Of a stretch of DNA of 64,000 nucleotides, positions 37,621 to 46,003 are shown in pieces (the first letter of the stretch is position 1; each line of letters begins with the position of its first letter). Below the pieces are notes generated by a model, which was not told where the DNA came from, searched no databases, and was given only the letters and a program-made list of their open reading frames with translations. Both the position numbers and the translations under genes were made by a program. The DNA comes from Dyadobacter bucti (lineage in GTDB: Bacteria; Bacteroidota; Bacteroidia; Cytophagales; Spirosomataceae), in assembly GCF_005869225.1 (NCBI RefSeq), contig NZ_SWFP01000003.1, positions 682,001 to 746,000 of the forward strand. The letters run 5' to 3'.

Positions 37621-39303
37621 ATGAAAATGAATTTGTGGCGGCTTGTTCTAATTTTTAATTTATTAGCGTTGATATATTCCGTTGAATTGCTGGGACAAAA
37701 GCTTCCTTCCGGTCCTCAGGTCCTTACTTTCTTTTCAGATGCGGATGATACGGAACAGCCTTATGGGCTTTATCTCCCCAAAAACTACGATGCGAGCAAA
37801 AAGTATCCTTTGGTAATGATGTTGCATGGGGCCGGATCCAATCACAGGTTAGCCCTTAGACGGGTTTTTGGTAAAAGTAATGCGGAAGGTGAGACAGATG
37901 CGGAAGCAACCCGGTATTTCCCTGTTTGGGATGATGTTGATTTCATCGTAGCCTCTCCATATGCAAGAGGAACCGCGGGTTATCAGGGAATCCCGGAGGA
38001 AGATGTCTATAATGTTCTGGAGGATGTTAAAAAACGTTTTAGTATAAATGAAAATAGGGTGTATCTGACCGGATTGTCTATGGGCGGCGGAGGTACGCTT
38101 TGGTTGGGTCTCACCAGGCCTGATATCTGGGCGGCGGTAGCGGCGGTTTGCCCGGCGCCACCGGAGGGTACATTTGAATTGGCCTCCAATGCTTTAAACT
38201 TCCCGGTGCATTTTTTTCATGGTGATGCAGATCCAGTCGTTCCTGTTGCCGGAACCCAAAAATGGGTATCACATTTACAGGATATAGGTGTGGAAGTGAG
38301 TTATAAGGAATTTGTTGATGTTAAACATGACAGCTGGGTAAGTGCCTATGACAATCAGTTTATTTTCGAATGGTTTTCGCCTGCGGTCAGAGTGCCTTAT
38401 CCCGACCGTGTTACGTTTGTAAGTAAGCAATACAAATACAATAAAGCTTTCTGGATCCGGTTTGATGAGATTGAATATGGTAAGCTCGCTGAAATTGAGG
38501 CACGGTTTGTGAAAGAAAACGCGGTTGAAGCAAAAACCAAACACCTCAATGCTTATACCGTCACTTTGGCAGGTCATCCTAAGTTTAGAAAGGGTAGCGA
38601 TGTTTCCTTCAAAATTGACGGGGAGGAGCTCACGGTGAAAGGTGACAGTATCGTTTCATTTTCGAAAATCAATAATGTTTGGTCTGTCGTGAAACCGCAC
38701 GAAGCAGTTGGTATACGAAAAGTAAAAGGAGCTGAGGGACCAATTTACGACGCATTTTCCTCCAGACATGTTTATGTATATGGTACTTCCGATAACCCCT
38801 CAGAAGATGAAGTCAAAAGGCGGAGGGGTATTGCTGAGCAAGCGGCAGATTGGTCGCATTACCGTGGAGAATTTCTGGGCAGGGTAATGTTTTTTCCCAG
38901 GGTGTTATCAGATAAGGAAGTGCGCCCAAGCGATCTGGAAAACGCTAATCTTATTTTGTTTGGTAACAAGGAAAACAATGCATTAGTCGCCAGGCACGCG
39001 GATAAGCTTCCGGTGCATTTAAAGACCAGTGATAAGGAACACGGATTACTATATGTGTTTCCTATTGGCAAACATTATGTTGCAGTAAGTTCGGGCCTGC
39101 CTTGGTGGACAGGGGTTGAAGATGTTGGCTTTCCGTTTGTGCCAGTAACGCATCGGAAACTATCAGGATTTAAAGATTTGATTTTCTTTAAAAACTCTGC
39201 AAAAAATATTCTTGCAGACGGTTATTTTACTCCCGATTGGAGGCTTACGGAAGAAATGCAGACAATTCTTTCAGGTTCGGGCGTCATCACCATTACCAGA
39301 TAA
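37621..39303 (+). CDS. Secreted alpha/beta-hydrolase (esterase/polyhydroxybutyrate-depolymerase-like) with unassigned C-terminal region
   Basis: The 560-residue protein has a signal peptide (MKMNLWRLVLIFNLLALIYS). An alpha/beta-hydrolase domain spans about 30-270: oxyanion region MMLHGAGSN, nucleophile YLTGLSMGGGG, acid HGDADPVVPV and base VKHDSW. It resembles feruloyl-esterase or LpqC-type and prolyl-oligopeptidase-type enzymes. About 290 residues follow that I cannot assign; they contain a Gly/Lys-rich part and FKDLIFFKNSAKNI near the end. No T9SS signal is evident. The upstream TTG at 37597 would break the signal peptide. The sugar-isomerase gene follows after 29 bases. Confidence 0.82.
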   Translation: MKMNLWRLVLIFNLLALIYSVELLGQKLPSGPQVLTFFSDADDTEQPYGLYLPKNYDASKKYPLVMMLHGAGSNHRLALRRVFGKSNAEGETDAEATRYFPVWDDVDFIVASPYARGTAGYQGIPEEDVYNVLEDVKKRFSINENRVYLTGLSMGGGGTLWLGLTRPDIWAAVAAVCPAPPEGTFELASNALNFPVHFFHGDADPVVPVAGTQKWVSHLQDIGVEVSYKEFVDVKHDSWVSAYDNQFIFEWFSPAVRVPYPDRVTFVSKQYKYNKAFWIRFDEIEYGKLAEIEARFVKENAVEAKTKHLNAYTVTLAGHPKFRKGSDVSFKIDGEELTVKGDSIVSFSKINNVWSVVKPHEAVGIRKVKGAEGPIYDAFSSRHVYVYGTSDNPSEDEVKRRRGIAEQAADWSHYRGEFLGRVMFFPRVLSDKEVRPSDLENANLILFGNKENNALVARHADKLPVHLKTSDKEHGLLYVFPIGKHYVAVSSGLPWWTGVEDVGFPFVPVTHRKLSGFKDLIFFKNSAKNILADGYFTPDWRLTEEMQTILSGSGVITITR

Positions 39304-39332
39304 TAACTACCATTTTAATTGATTTTACAGCA

Positions 39333-40223
39333 ATGAACTACAACGAAAAGATTTCCAGGAAATCATTCATCAAAGCAAGCGCATTTGCACTTGCGACGCC
39401 ACTGTTTTCAAAACTTGACTGGGATGTTAAAGCATCTTCCAAAATCGGATTGCAGCTCTATACGCTGAGGAACGAAATCGCTAAGGATCTGGAGGGGACT
39501 CTCAAAAGGGTTGCCGAGATCGGATACAAGGAAGTCGAGTTGTATGGATACAGCGACGGGAAGTTTTTTGGTAAGACCCCTAAGGAATTCAAAGCTATTT
39601 TAAAGGGACTCGGGTTAGATCCTGTGAGCGGTCACTATGGTGCCGGTGTGGAGAAAAAAGATGCAAAGGGTACACTAAGTAACGACTGGCAACGTGCTGT
39701 TGACGATGCGGCGGAAATAGGGCAGAAATATGTCAACTGTGCTTATTTGACAGATGCTGAGAGAAAAACTATCGACAGTTATAAAAGCTACGTCGACCTT
39801 TTTAATAAGTCGGGGGAAGTTGCCAAAAAAGCGGGTTTGCAATTCGGATATCATAATCATGATTTTGAGTTCAAAAAATTGGAAGGCCAAATTCCATACG
39901 ACATCATTGCCGGGCAGACAGATCCTAATTTGGTGAAACTGGAGCTTGATCTTTACTGGATTGTGAAAGCAGGGTTGGATCCGGTCGATCTTTTCAAAAA
40001 GTATCCGGGACGTTTTCCTCTGTGGCACGTAAAGGATATGGAAAAAGGAGGGACGCAATCTTTTGCAGAGGTAGGAACAGGGTCCATCAACTTCGCAAAG
40101 ATCTTTGAAGCGCGTAAAATGGCCGGGTTAAAGCATTTCTTTGTTGAGCAGGATACTGCCAAAAGACCACCTCTGGAAGCCATTGATATCAGCTTCAAAA
40201 ACGTGACAAAGATGAAGGTCTAG
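39333..40223 (+). CDS. Sugar phosphate isomerase/epimerase-type TIM-barrel protein
   Basis: The 296-residue protein starts with an export-type leader, RKSFIKASAFALATPLFS, resembling a Tat-type or weak Sec signal with only an RK pair. It continues as an AP-endonuclease-2-like TIM barrel: IGLQLYTLRNEI, GYKEVELYGYSDG, GYHNHDFEFKKLEG, LELDLYWIVKAG and FPLWHVKDMEKGG. Such proteins isomerise sugars or inositols with a divalent metal, and many Bacteroidota members are exported. It is likely the partner of the preceding esterase. Confidence 0.85.
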   Translation: MNYNEKISRKSFIKASAFALATPLFSKLDWDVKASSKIGLQLYTLRNEIAKDLEGTLKRVAEIGYKEVELYGYSDGKFFGKTPKEFKAILKGLGLDPVSGHYGAGVEKKDAKGTLSNDWQRAVDDAAEIGQKYVNCAYLTDAERKTIDSYKSYVDLFNKSGEVAKKAGLQFGYHNHDFEFKKLEGQIPYDIIAGQTDPNLVKLELDLYWIVKAGLDPVDLFKKYPGRFPLWHVKDMEKGGTQSFAEVGTGSINFAKIFEARKMAGLKHFFVEQDTAKRPPLEAIDISFKNVTKMKV

Positions 40224-40244
40224 TTCAGCCTTTTATTCATTAAG

Positions 40245-40277
40245 AAAAAAAGACCCGGCCGCATAGCAGCCGGGTCT
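40245..40277 (-). terminator. Terminator of the atpZ-atpH operon
   Basis: A 9-bp G/C-rich stem (40251-40259 with 40269-40277) is followed on the minus strand by T7 (complement of 40244-40250). It lies 23 bases after the atpH stop. The plus strand has no T run, so it mainly ends the minus-strand operon. Confidence 0.8.
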
Positions 40278-40300
40278 TCGACATTATGCAGATAAAAATT

Positions 40301-40837
40301 TCAGTTTACTAACTGTAATTTAAGTTCGTTAAGCCTGCTTTTCAGCGAGGCATCTATTTGGCGGTCATCCACCCTGAGGACATAGCCTCCAATAAGATTC
40401 GGATCAATTTTCTCCTGCAACTGAACAGTTCTGCCAGTCGACGAAGCTACTATGTCTACAAATTGCTTGCGCAGTTCGTCCGTCAACGGAGTAGTGGTTA
40501 TGACAGTTGCATTCTGAATGCCTTGGAAAAGATTATAGCTTTTGATAAACTCAGCAGCTATCTCATCAAGAATTGCTTCTCTGTTCTTTTTTGTAATGAT
40601 CGTAAAGATTGCATAGGATACAGGATTAACGCGCTCCTTGAAAAGTGCGTTCAGTATGCCCAGTTTCTTCTCATGACGTACAACGGGGCTTTTTAACGCC
40701 AGCATCAAAGCTCTGTTTTTATCCGCTGTATCCTTAAACAACAGCATATCTGCATAAACCGCCTCCAGAACATTCTGTTCTTTGGCTAGTTCAATGAGTG
40801 ACTTTGCGTATCTGGCGGCTACAATACCTACTGACAT
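40301..40837 (-). CDS. atpH: FoF1 ATP synthase subunit delta
   Basis: The 178-residue delta (OSCP-type) subunit links the F1 head to the peripheral stalk. It shows VAARYAKSLIELAKEQ at the N-terminus and the C-terminal block DPNLIGGYVLRVDDRQIDASLKSRLNELK. It is last in the minus-strand atp run and is followed by a terminator rather than atpA and atpG. It lies 56 bases behind atpF. Confidence 0.93.
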   Translation of the reverse strand: MSVGIVAARYAKSLIELAKEQNVLEAVYADMLLFKDTADKNRALMLALKSPVVRHEKKLGILNALFKERVNPVSYAIFTIITKKNREAILDEIAAEFIKSYNLFQGIQNATVITTTPLTDELRKQFVDIVASSTGRTVQLQEKIDPNLIGGYVLRVDDRQIDASLKSRLNELKLQLVN

Positions 40838-40893
40838 AGGAAATAAATTTTAGAATGCGATCGATAAATAAACAATTGATACAGGACCAATTA

Positions 40894-41388
40894 TTAATTA
40901 AGATGTGCAGATGAAGCTAGGTCTGCAATTAATTTTTCCTGAGCTTCTTTATCTTTCAGTTCACGGTGCAATACCTTTTCAGCGATTTCAAGAGAAAGGG
41001 TAGCAACTTCTTTTCTGATTTTTGACACCGCAAGTTGCTGTTCATTACGGATCGATTCACGTGCAGTTTCAATCATTTTCTGTGCTTCAACAGCCGCCTT
41101 GTCTTTGGACTCAAGAATGGTTTTGTCAGCCGCTTCTTTCGCATCACGCAAAATTTTATCGCGGACAGCGTTAGCTTCTGCGATCAGTTTTTCATTGTCA
41201 GATTTCAATTGGATCATTTCAGCCTTTGTTCTTTCAGCAAGATCCAAAGCTCCCTGAATTTCATTCTCACGGTCTTTAAGTCCTTTGATGATCGGTTTCC
41301 AGGCAAACTTTGCTAAAATGAAAACAACCATAAGAAATACCACCAGCATCCAGAAAATAAGGCCTGGGTTAGGAGTAAGCAATGACAT
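40894..41388 (-). CDS. atpF: FoF1 ATP synthase subunit b
   Basis: The 164-residue b subunit has one N-terminal membrane helix (GLIFWMLVVFLMVVFILAKF) and a long charged coiled coil for the peripheral stalk, ending KEAQEKLIADLASSAHLN. The ATG at 41388 (MSLLTPNPG) is preferred to an upstream start at 41430, because b subunits begin right at the membrane helix. The 169 bases between it and atpE hold hairpins. Confidence 0.94.
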   Translation of the reverse strand: MSLLTPNPGLIFWMLVVFLMVVFILAKFAWKPIIKGLKDRENEIQGALDLAERTKAEMIQLKSDNEKLIAEANAVRDKILRDAKEAADKTILESKDKAAVEAQKMIETARESIRNEQQLAVSKIRKEVATLSLEIAEKVLHRELKDKEAQEKLIADLASSAHLN

Positions 41389-41455
41389 AGTATAAAATGA
41401 GTTTGGTGTAAGTTTGAGTAAATGGGGCAAACCCCGTTTTTGTCTTAGCTCTTCT

Positions 41456-41489
41456 TTATTAAAAATCGTGGAAGCCTATTGCTCCCACG
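41456..41489 (-). terminator. Terminator-like hairpin between atpE and atpF
   Basis: On the minus strand a stem (41485-41489 with 41467-41471, an internal mismatch, then 3 more pairs) closes a 5-base loop and is followed by ATTTTTAATAA. It lies inside the atp operon, 68 bases after the atpE stop. It could partly end transcription, so that more c subunit than b or delta is made. Confidence 0.5.
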
Positions 41490-41557
41490 AAGAGTTTTTT
41501 TGCTATTTCCTTACCTAATGTAAAAGAAATAGGGATCCGGAGATCCAATGTTTCTTA

Positions 41558-41845
<288 letters not shown>

Positions 41846-41867
41846 TTAATAAAAAAGAGATTCAGAA

Positions 41868-42962
41868 TCAATGTCCGTGATCAGCATGATGATGCTCCTC
41901 GATAGCACTGCCGATGTACATGGACGATAAAAGGGTAAAGATGAATGCCTGGATAAAAGCTACCATGATCTCAATGAAATTGAGGAACAAGGCGAAAAGC
42001 GAAATAACCGGGGCAATGACAATACTTTGGAAAATGAAGATCAGACCGAAGAGACTCAAAAGAATAATGTGGCCTGCGGTCATGTTTGCGAAAAGCCGAA
42101 CCATCAAAGAAAACGGTTTCATGAACACACCCACAATTTCAACAGGGATCATGATGATCAACAAGGGAATCGGAACGCCGGTTGGCTTCACAAGGTGCTT
42201 GTAATAATGTCCGTTGGCGTTCAGGTGTACAACTATGAATGTCAATACGGCTAAGGTCATTGTTACGGCTATGTTTCCTGTCAGGTTGGCAGATCCGGGC
42301 AGAAGTCCGAGAATATTATTGACCAGGATAAAAAAGAAAAGCGTGAGAAGGTAAGGCAGGTATTTTTCGTATTTCGGTCCTACGTTTGGCTTAACCACAT
42401 CGTCACGAATGAAAAGAATAATCACCTCCATCGCAGACTGAAATCCTTTCGGAGCCTTGCCTTTGTTATTGGCATACCATTTCCCGATGCTGGTAAAAAT
42501 AAGGATCAGGATTACGGCACTTAAGAGCATGGAAGCCACGTTTTTCGTAATCGAAAAATCATAGATTACACGGGATTCATCAACCGGAACAATTTTTTCG
42601 GAATCACCATGAACAAGGTGATAGCCATTGTATTCGTGGTGTTCGTTGTGAAAATTTGCGGAAGAGAAAACTTCAATACCGCGGTCGGCAGAATAAAGAA
42701 TAACAGGAAGCGGAATCGTAACTCCGTGGGTAAATTCCCATTCGTGAGAATCAGCGATGTGGTGCATAATCATCTCGCCGATGTTGAATTTCTTCTCAGA
42801 CTCTTCCAGATTATGTTCAATTTTATGCTCCTGTTCGTTGATGCTTTCCACCACCTTTCCAGAGTCATGCTGAATGGTTTGATCCGCCCTCGCCGGGACG
42901 TTAAAAAAGCAGGTTGCCGCTATGAGGGCAGTGGTAATAATCAGTCTCAAATTGGTATACAT
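41868..42962 (-). CDS. atpB: FoF1 ATP synthase subunit a
   Basis: The 364-residue protein begins with a signal-peptide-like stretch (LRLIITTALIAATCFF, ending PARA) and a charged extramembrane segment of about 80 residues that is usual in Bacteroidota but absent in E. coli. The five or so membrane helices include the essential arginine in FSLMVRLFANMTAGH and the PTG.. loop. It ends with a His-rich tail, EEHHHADHGH. It carries the proton half-channels. It follows the 119-residue membrane gene by 24 bases. Confidence 0.95.
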   Translation of the reverse strand: MYTNLRLIITTALIAATCFFNVPARADQTIQHDSGKVVESINEQEHKIEHNLEESEKKFNIGEMIMHHIADSHEWEFTHGVTIPLPVILYSADRGIEVFSSANFHNEHHEYNGYHLVHGDSEKIVPVDESRVIYDFSITKNVASMLLSAVILILIFTSIGKWYANNKGKAPKGFQSAMEVIILFIRDDVVKPNVGPKYEKYLPYLLTLFFFILVNNILGLLPGSANLTGNIAVTMTLAVLTFIVVHLNANGHYYKHLVKPTGVPIPLLIIMIPVEIVGVFMKPFSLMVRLFANMTAGHIILLSLFGLIFIFQSIVIAPVISLFALFLNFIEIMVAFIQAFIFTLLSSMYIGSAIEEHHHADHGH

Positions 42963-42986
42963 AAAGGCTTGAAATACTATGCTTTG

Positions 42987-43346
42987 TCAATCGCGGCGCA
43001 AGTTACGATACAAACCATATATTTCAAAGCATGTGTAAAACAAATAGAGTGCAAAAAAATTGGTAACAAATAAGAATGAATCAGTTAGCCCATGATATAA
43101 AAATGCACCGATAAACAAGAGACTGAGGATTATCCTCCCGACAATGGTTGATATGTAAAAAGTGACAAATTTTTGTCTGTTGTTTTTCATACCCAATTCC
43201 ATAAGCCGGTGGATTAAAAAAGATATCCCCACAAAGAATACCACGATGTACCATATATAAGGATGCAGAACAGAGTCGAAATGAAAATACTGAGCAAGGA
43301 ATAATACAATTCCGAGAATGACAGTAGCCAGAATGGTACGTAACAT
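42987..43346 (-). CDS. Small membrane protein in the ATP synthase operon (AtpI position)
   Basis: The 119-residue protein has four likely membrane helices (TILATVILGIVLFLAQYF; YIVVFFVGISFLIHRLM; STIVGRIILSLLFIGAFLY; FLFVTNFFALYLFYTCF) and a basic end, YRNLRRD. It lies between atpZ and atpB, where other bacteria have atpI, which helps assemble the c ring or supply Mg2+. I cannot find a sequence motif that proves AtpI homology, so position is the main evidence. Confidence 0.75.
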   Translation of the reverse strand: MLRTILATVILGIVLFLAQYFHFDSVLHPYIWYIVVFFVGISFLIHRLMELGMKNNRQKFVTFYISTIVGRIILSLLFIGAFLYHGLTDSFLFVTNFFALYLFYTCFEIYGLYRNLRRD

Positions 43347-43357
43347 GTTGTTTAATT

Positions 43358-43606
43358 TTACTTTTTGGCGAATCCCCGTATCAGCAGATAAAGGGAGGCT
43401 CCGATGGAAGTCAGGGAAAGAATCAGGGTCCAGACAGGAACCTTATTTTGCTGCCATTCGTCAAGCTTGTACCCACCGTACGTGAAGACCAGGATTGTTC
43501 CCAGCATTTGCATGGCAAGACCTGAATACTTCAAAAATCCGGTCGGCGATTTTGTGACGGGAATCTTGCTATTTTTGTCACTGAAATCATCTGGATCCTT
43601 TTTCAT
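43358..43606 (-). CDS. atpZ: AtpZ/AtpI family protein
   Basis: The 82-residue protein has a polar N-terminus and two membrane helices (YSGLAMQMLGTILVFTYGGY and VWTLILSLTSIGASLYLLI), with the GYKLDEW turn typical of the AtpZ/AtpI Mg2+-uptake and assembly family. It heads the minus-strand atp operon, 11 bases before the next gene. Confidence 0.85.
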   Translation of the reverse strand: MKKDPDDFSDKNSKIPVTKSPTGFLKYSGLAMQMLGTILVFTYGGYKLDEWQQNKVPVWTLILSLTSIGASLYLLIRGFAKK

Positions 43607-43624
43607 GCCTTTGCTTTAGAAATG

Positions 43625-43654
43625 TAAAGGTAAAATTGCTTCAAATTTTACAAA
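43625..43654 (-). promoter_or_regulatory. Candidate promoter of the atp operon
   Basis: On the minus strand TTTG (43654-43651), an 18-base spacer and TACCTTTA (43632-43625) match the Bacteroidota promoter with one -7 mismatch, about 19 bases before the atpZ ATG. Confidence 0.4.
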
Positions 43655-43700
43655 TGCAGCTATCTTCGATACGTATTTTGTTGTAATTACCGTTTTAGAT

Positions 43701-45953
43701 TTGCCTGTTAAGAAGATTCACGACACCCCTAATAACATTTTTGTGATCCACCGCTTCGCCTCAAAGACTTACCGGATAGCTATTTTACTGACAATGATCG
43801 GTCTGCTTGCAGCCTGTTCACAGTTCAGTACAAGACCTGCTGCGGTTGGTTTTCACAATATGTCAGCCAGGTACAATGCTTATTTCATGGGCGATAAAGA
43901 CATCCAGGAAGCGGAGTTTACCATGAGGAAAGCGTACAAGGAAGATTACAATCAGCTGCTGCCGATATTGCTTCCGATGGATTCGATATTGTCCCTGCCG
44001 GTAAAACCTCAGCTGGAAGATGCGATAAAAAAGGCTTCCATAGTTGCTGAAAAACATCAGAATAGCAAGTGGCTGGACAACAGTTATATTATTTTAGGTA
44101 AAGCCAGGTTATATCTTGGACAGTGGGCTGACGGCCTTGAAGCGCTCCGGTATGTGTATGCCAACGGACGCGATGAAAATGACAAAAACCGTGCACTCAT
44201 TCTTCTTATGCGTGCCTATGTGATCAGGAAAGATTATTCTAATGCACTAGGCGTCGCTGAATACCTTAGCCAGCAGCCACTGGATAAGACATCCACGCGG
44301 GATTTCTATCTGACAAAAGCATATTTACATCAGCAGAATGGTGAATATCTTACCTCTGTCGCGATTTTGGAGGAAACTTTTCCGCTTCTGAAAAAATCGA
44401 TTGAAACAGCCAGAATTCATTTCGCCGCGGCTCAGATGTATGACCGCCTCGGCCAATATGCGCTGGCAAATAAGCATTACAGCAGTGTCAGGAAGAACAG
44501 GCCTGATTATGACCTTGGTTTCTATTCATCCATGAGTTCACTCCAGAATGAGGTGGTGCTGAACCCGAAAAAGGATTTGGGGGCAGTAGGCTTCAACAAA
44601 ATGCTGAAGGATAGAAAAAATGTCGATCTGCTGGACAGAATTTATTTTACAATGGGCTTACTCGCTGAACACCGGAAACAAATTCCTGAGGCAGTCGGCT
44701 ATCTGAAAAAGTCGGCGGCTGCGTCCAAGGGCCCGAACGCAACTCAGAAAGCATATACTTTTCTACAGCTGGCCAGGATTAACTATGAAAACCTGGAAAA
44801 TTTCGAAGCGTCAAAGGCATATTATGATAGTGCCCTGACTATTCTTCCTCAGGATGCGCCGGAATATACACTTGTAGCGGATCGCAAAAGGGCGCTTGAC
44901 AACTTTGTGGTGCAATACACGATGGTCAATCTGGAAGACAGTCTTCAACTTCTGGCGAAAATGAATCCAGCGGCGTTGGATAATAAAATAGACCAGATCA
45001 TCGAGGCTAAGGAGAAAATCAGGCTTGAAGAGGAGGAGGCTGCGAAAAAGCTGCTTGAAGCTTCTCAGACTGCAACTTCGAAGAGTACGCCTAACATGCT
45101 TAATGGAAATGAGCGGAGGTGGGAGCTCTACGATCCTGCTTTGCTGGACAAAGGTAAAATAGAGTTTCGGAGAATGTGGGGCAACAGGAAATTAGAAGAT
45201 AACTGGCGCAGGAGCAAAAGACAACTGGGATCGGTTACCGAAGGCACTGACGACATTGCAGCGAGTGAAAATGACCCTGCCGATGAAGAACCAGACAATG
45301 CACCCCTGGTTAAAGGAAGCCCTCAGTGGGAGGAAGTGCATAATATATTGAAAAATGATGTGCCGCTCACAGAGGAACAGTTTGCTGAGTCGCAGAAGAG
45401 AAAAGAGGACGCGCTATATGCACTTGGTAAAATTTACAGGTTTGATCTGAAAGAGCCTCAGCGTTCCATAAGTACTTTCGAGCGTATGTTGGCTGATTTT
45501 CCGCAAACTACCTACAAAGAAGAAGTTTATTATTTGTTGTATCTCACATACGCGGATGGTGATAGTAAAAAGGCAGCCTGGAAAGAGAAATTATTGACTG
45601 AGTATCCAAATTCGACTTATGCCCGGCTTGTTACCAGGCCGGCAGGTTCTGACGGTAGTTCTGTGGCATCGGGCACTGCGATGAAAGAATATGAGGCCGC
45701 CTACCAGTTGTATTCGGAGGGTAACTACCAGAAAGCGCTTGAAAACATTGAACAAAATCTTCCTGCGTACAAAGGCTCCGAGCTTGAAGATAAATTTGCC
45801 CTTCTCAGGGTCTTCCTGATCGGAAAGGTCAGGGGTAAGGATGCTTACGGACAAGCTATTGCCGAATTCATGCAGTTGTACCCTTCCAGCATTTACCTGC
45901 AGAGAGTGTCTGAAATGCAGGAGCTGAATTCTGTTTCCATGGGAAAAAGATAA
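43701..45953 (+). CDS. porW: Type IX secretion/gliding lipoprotein PorW/SprE
   Basis: The 750-residue protein has a lipoprotein signal, IAILLTMIGLLAACSQF, followed by the hallmark FHNMSARYNAYFMGDKDI and LLPILLPMD segments of PorW/SprE. Many TPR-like repeats follow (for example WLDNSYIILGKARLYLGQWA). PorW/SprE is a periplasmic-facing lipoprotein needed for T9SS secretion and, in gliding species, for motility. The start at 43701 is TTG. A GTG at 43743 (giving MIHRFASKTYRI) makes a more normal signal peptide and is a fair alternative. PBP1A follows after 50 bases. Confidence 0.87.
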   Translation: MPVKKIHDTPNNIFVIHRFASKTYRIAILLTMIGLLAACSQFSTRPAAVGFHNMSARYNAYFMGDKDIQEAEFTMRKAYKEDYNQLLPILLPMDSILSLPVKPQLEDAIKKASIVAEKHQNSKWLDNSYIILGKARLYLGQWADGLEALRYVYANGRDENDKNRALILLMRAYVIRKDYSNALGVAEYLSQQPLDKTSTRDFYLTKAYLHQQNGEYLTSVAILEETFPLLKKSIETARIHFAAAQMYDRLGQYALANKHYSSVRKNRPDYDLGFYSSMSSLQNEVVLNPKKDLGAVGFNKMLKDRKNVDLLDRIYFTMGLLAEHRKQIPEAVGYLKKSAAASKGPNATQKAYTFLQLARINYENLENFEASKAYYDSALTILPQDAPEYTLVADRKRALDNFVVQYTMVNLEDSLQLLAKMNPAALDNKIDQIIEAKEKIRLEEEEAAKKLLEASQTATSKSTPNMLNGNERRWELYDPALLDKGKIEFRRMWGNRKLEDNWRRSKRQLGSVTEGTDDIAASENDPADEEPDNAPLVKGSPQWEEVHNILKNDVPLTEEQFAESQKRKEDALYALGKIYRFDLKEPQRSISTFERMLADFPQTTYKEEVYYLLYLTYADGDSKKAAWKEKLLTEYPNSTYARLVTRPAGSDGSSVASGTAMKEYEAAYQLYSEGNYQKALENIEQNLPAYKGSELEDKFALLRVFLIGKVRGKDAYGQAIAEFMQLYPSSIYLQRVSEMQELNSVSMGKR

Positions 45954-45966
45954 TTATCTGACTTTG

Positions 45967-45974
45967 TATCTTTG
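45967..45974 (+). promoter_or_regulatory. -7 box before the PBP1A gene
   Basis: TATCTTTG exactly matches TAnnTTTG, 30 bases before the ATG. No clear -33 TTG is found at the right spacing. Confidence 0.35.
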
Positions 45975-46003
45975 TTCCTCCGTTTTTAATTAATTACACA
46001 TTT

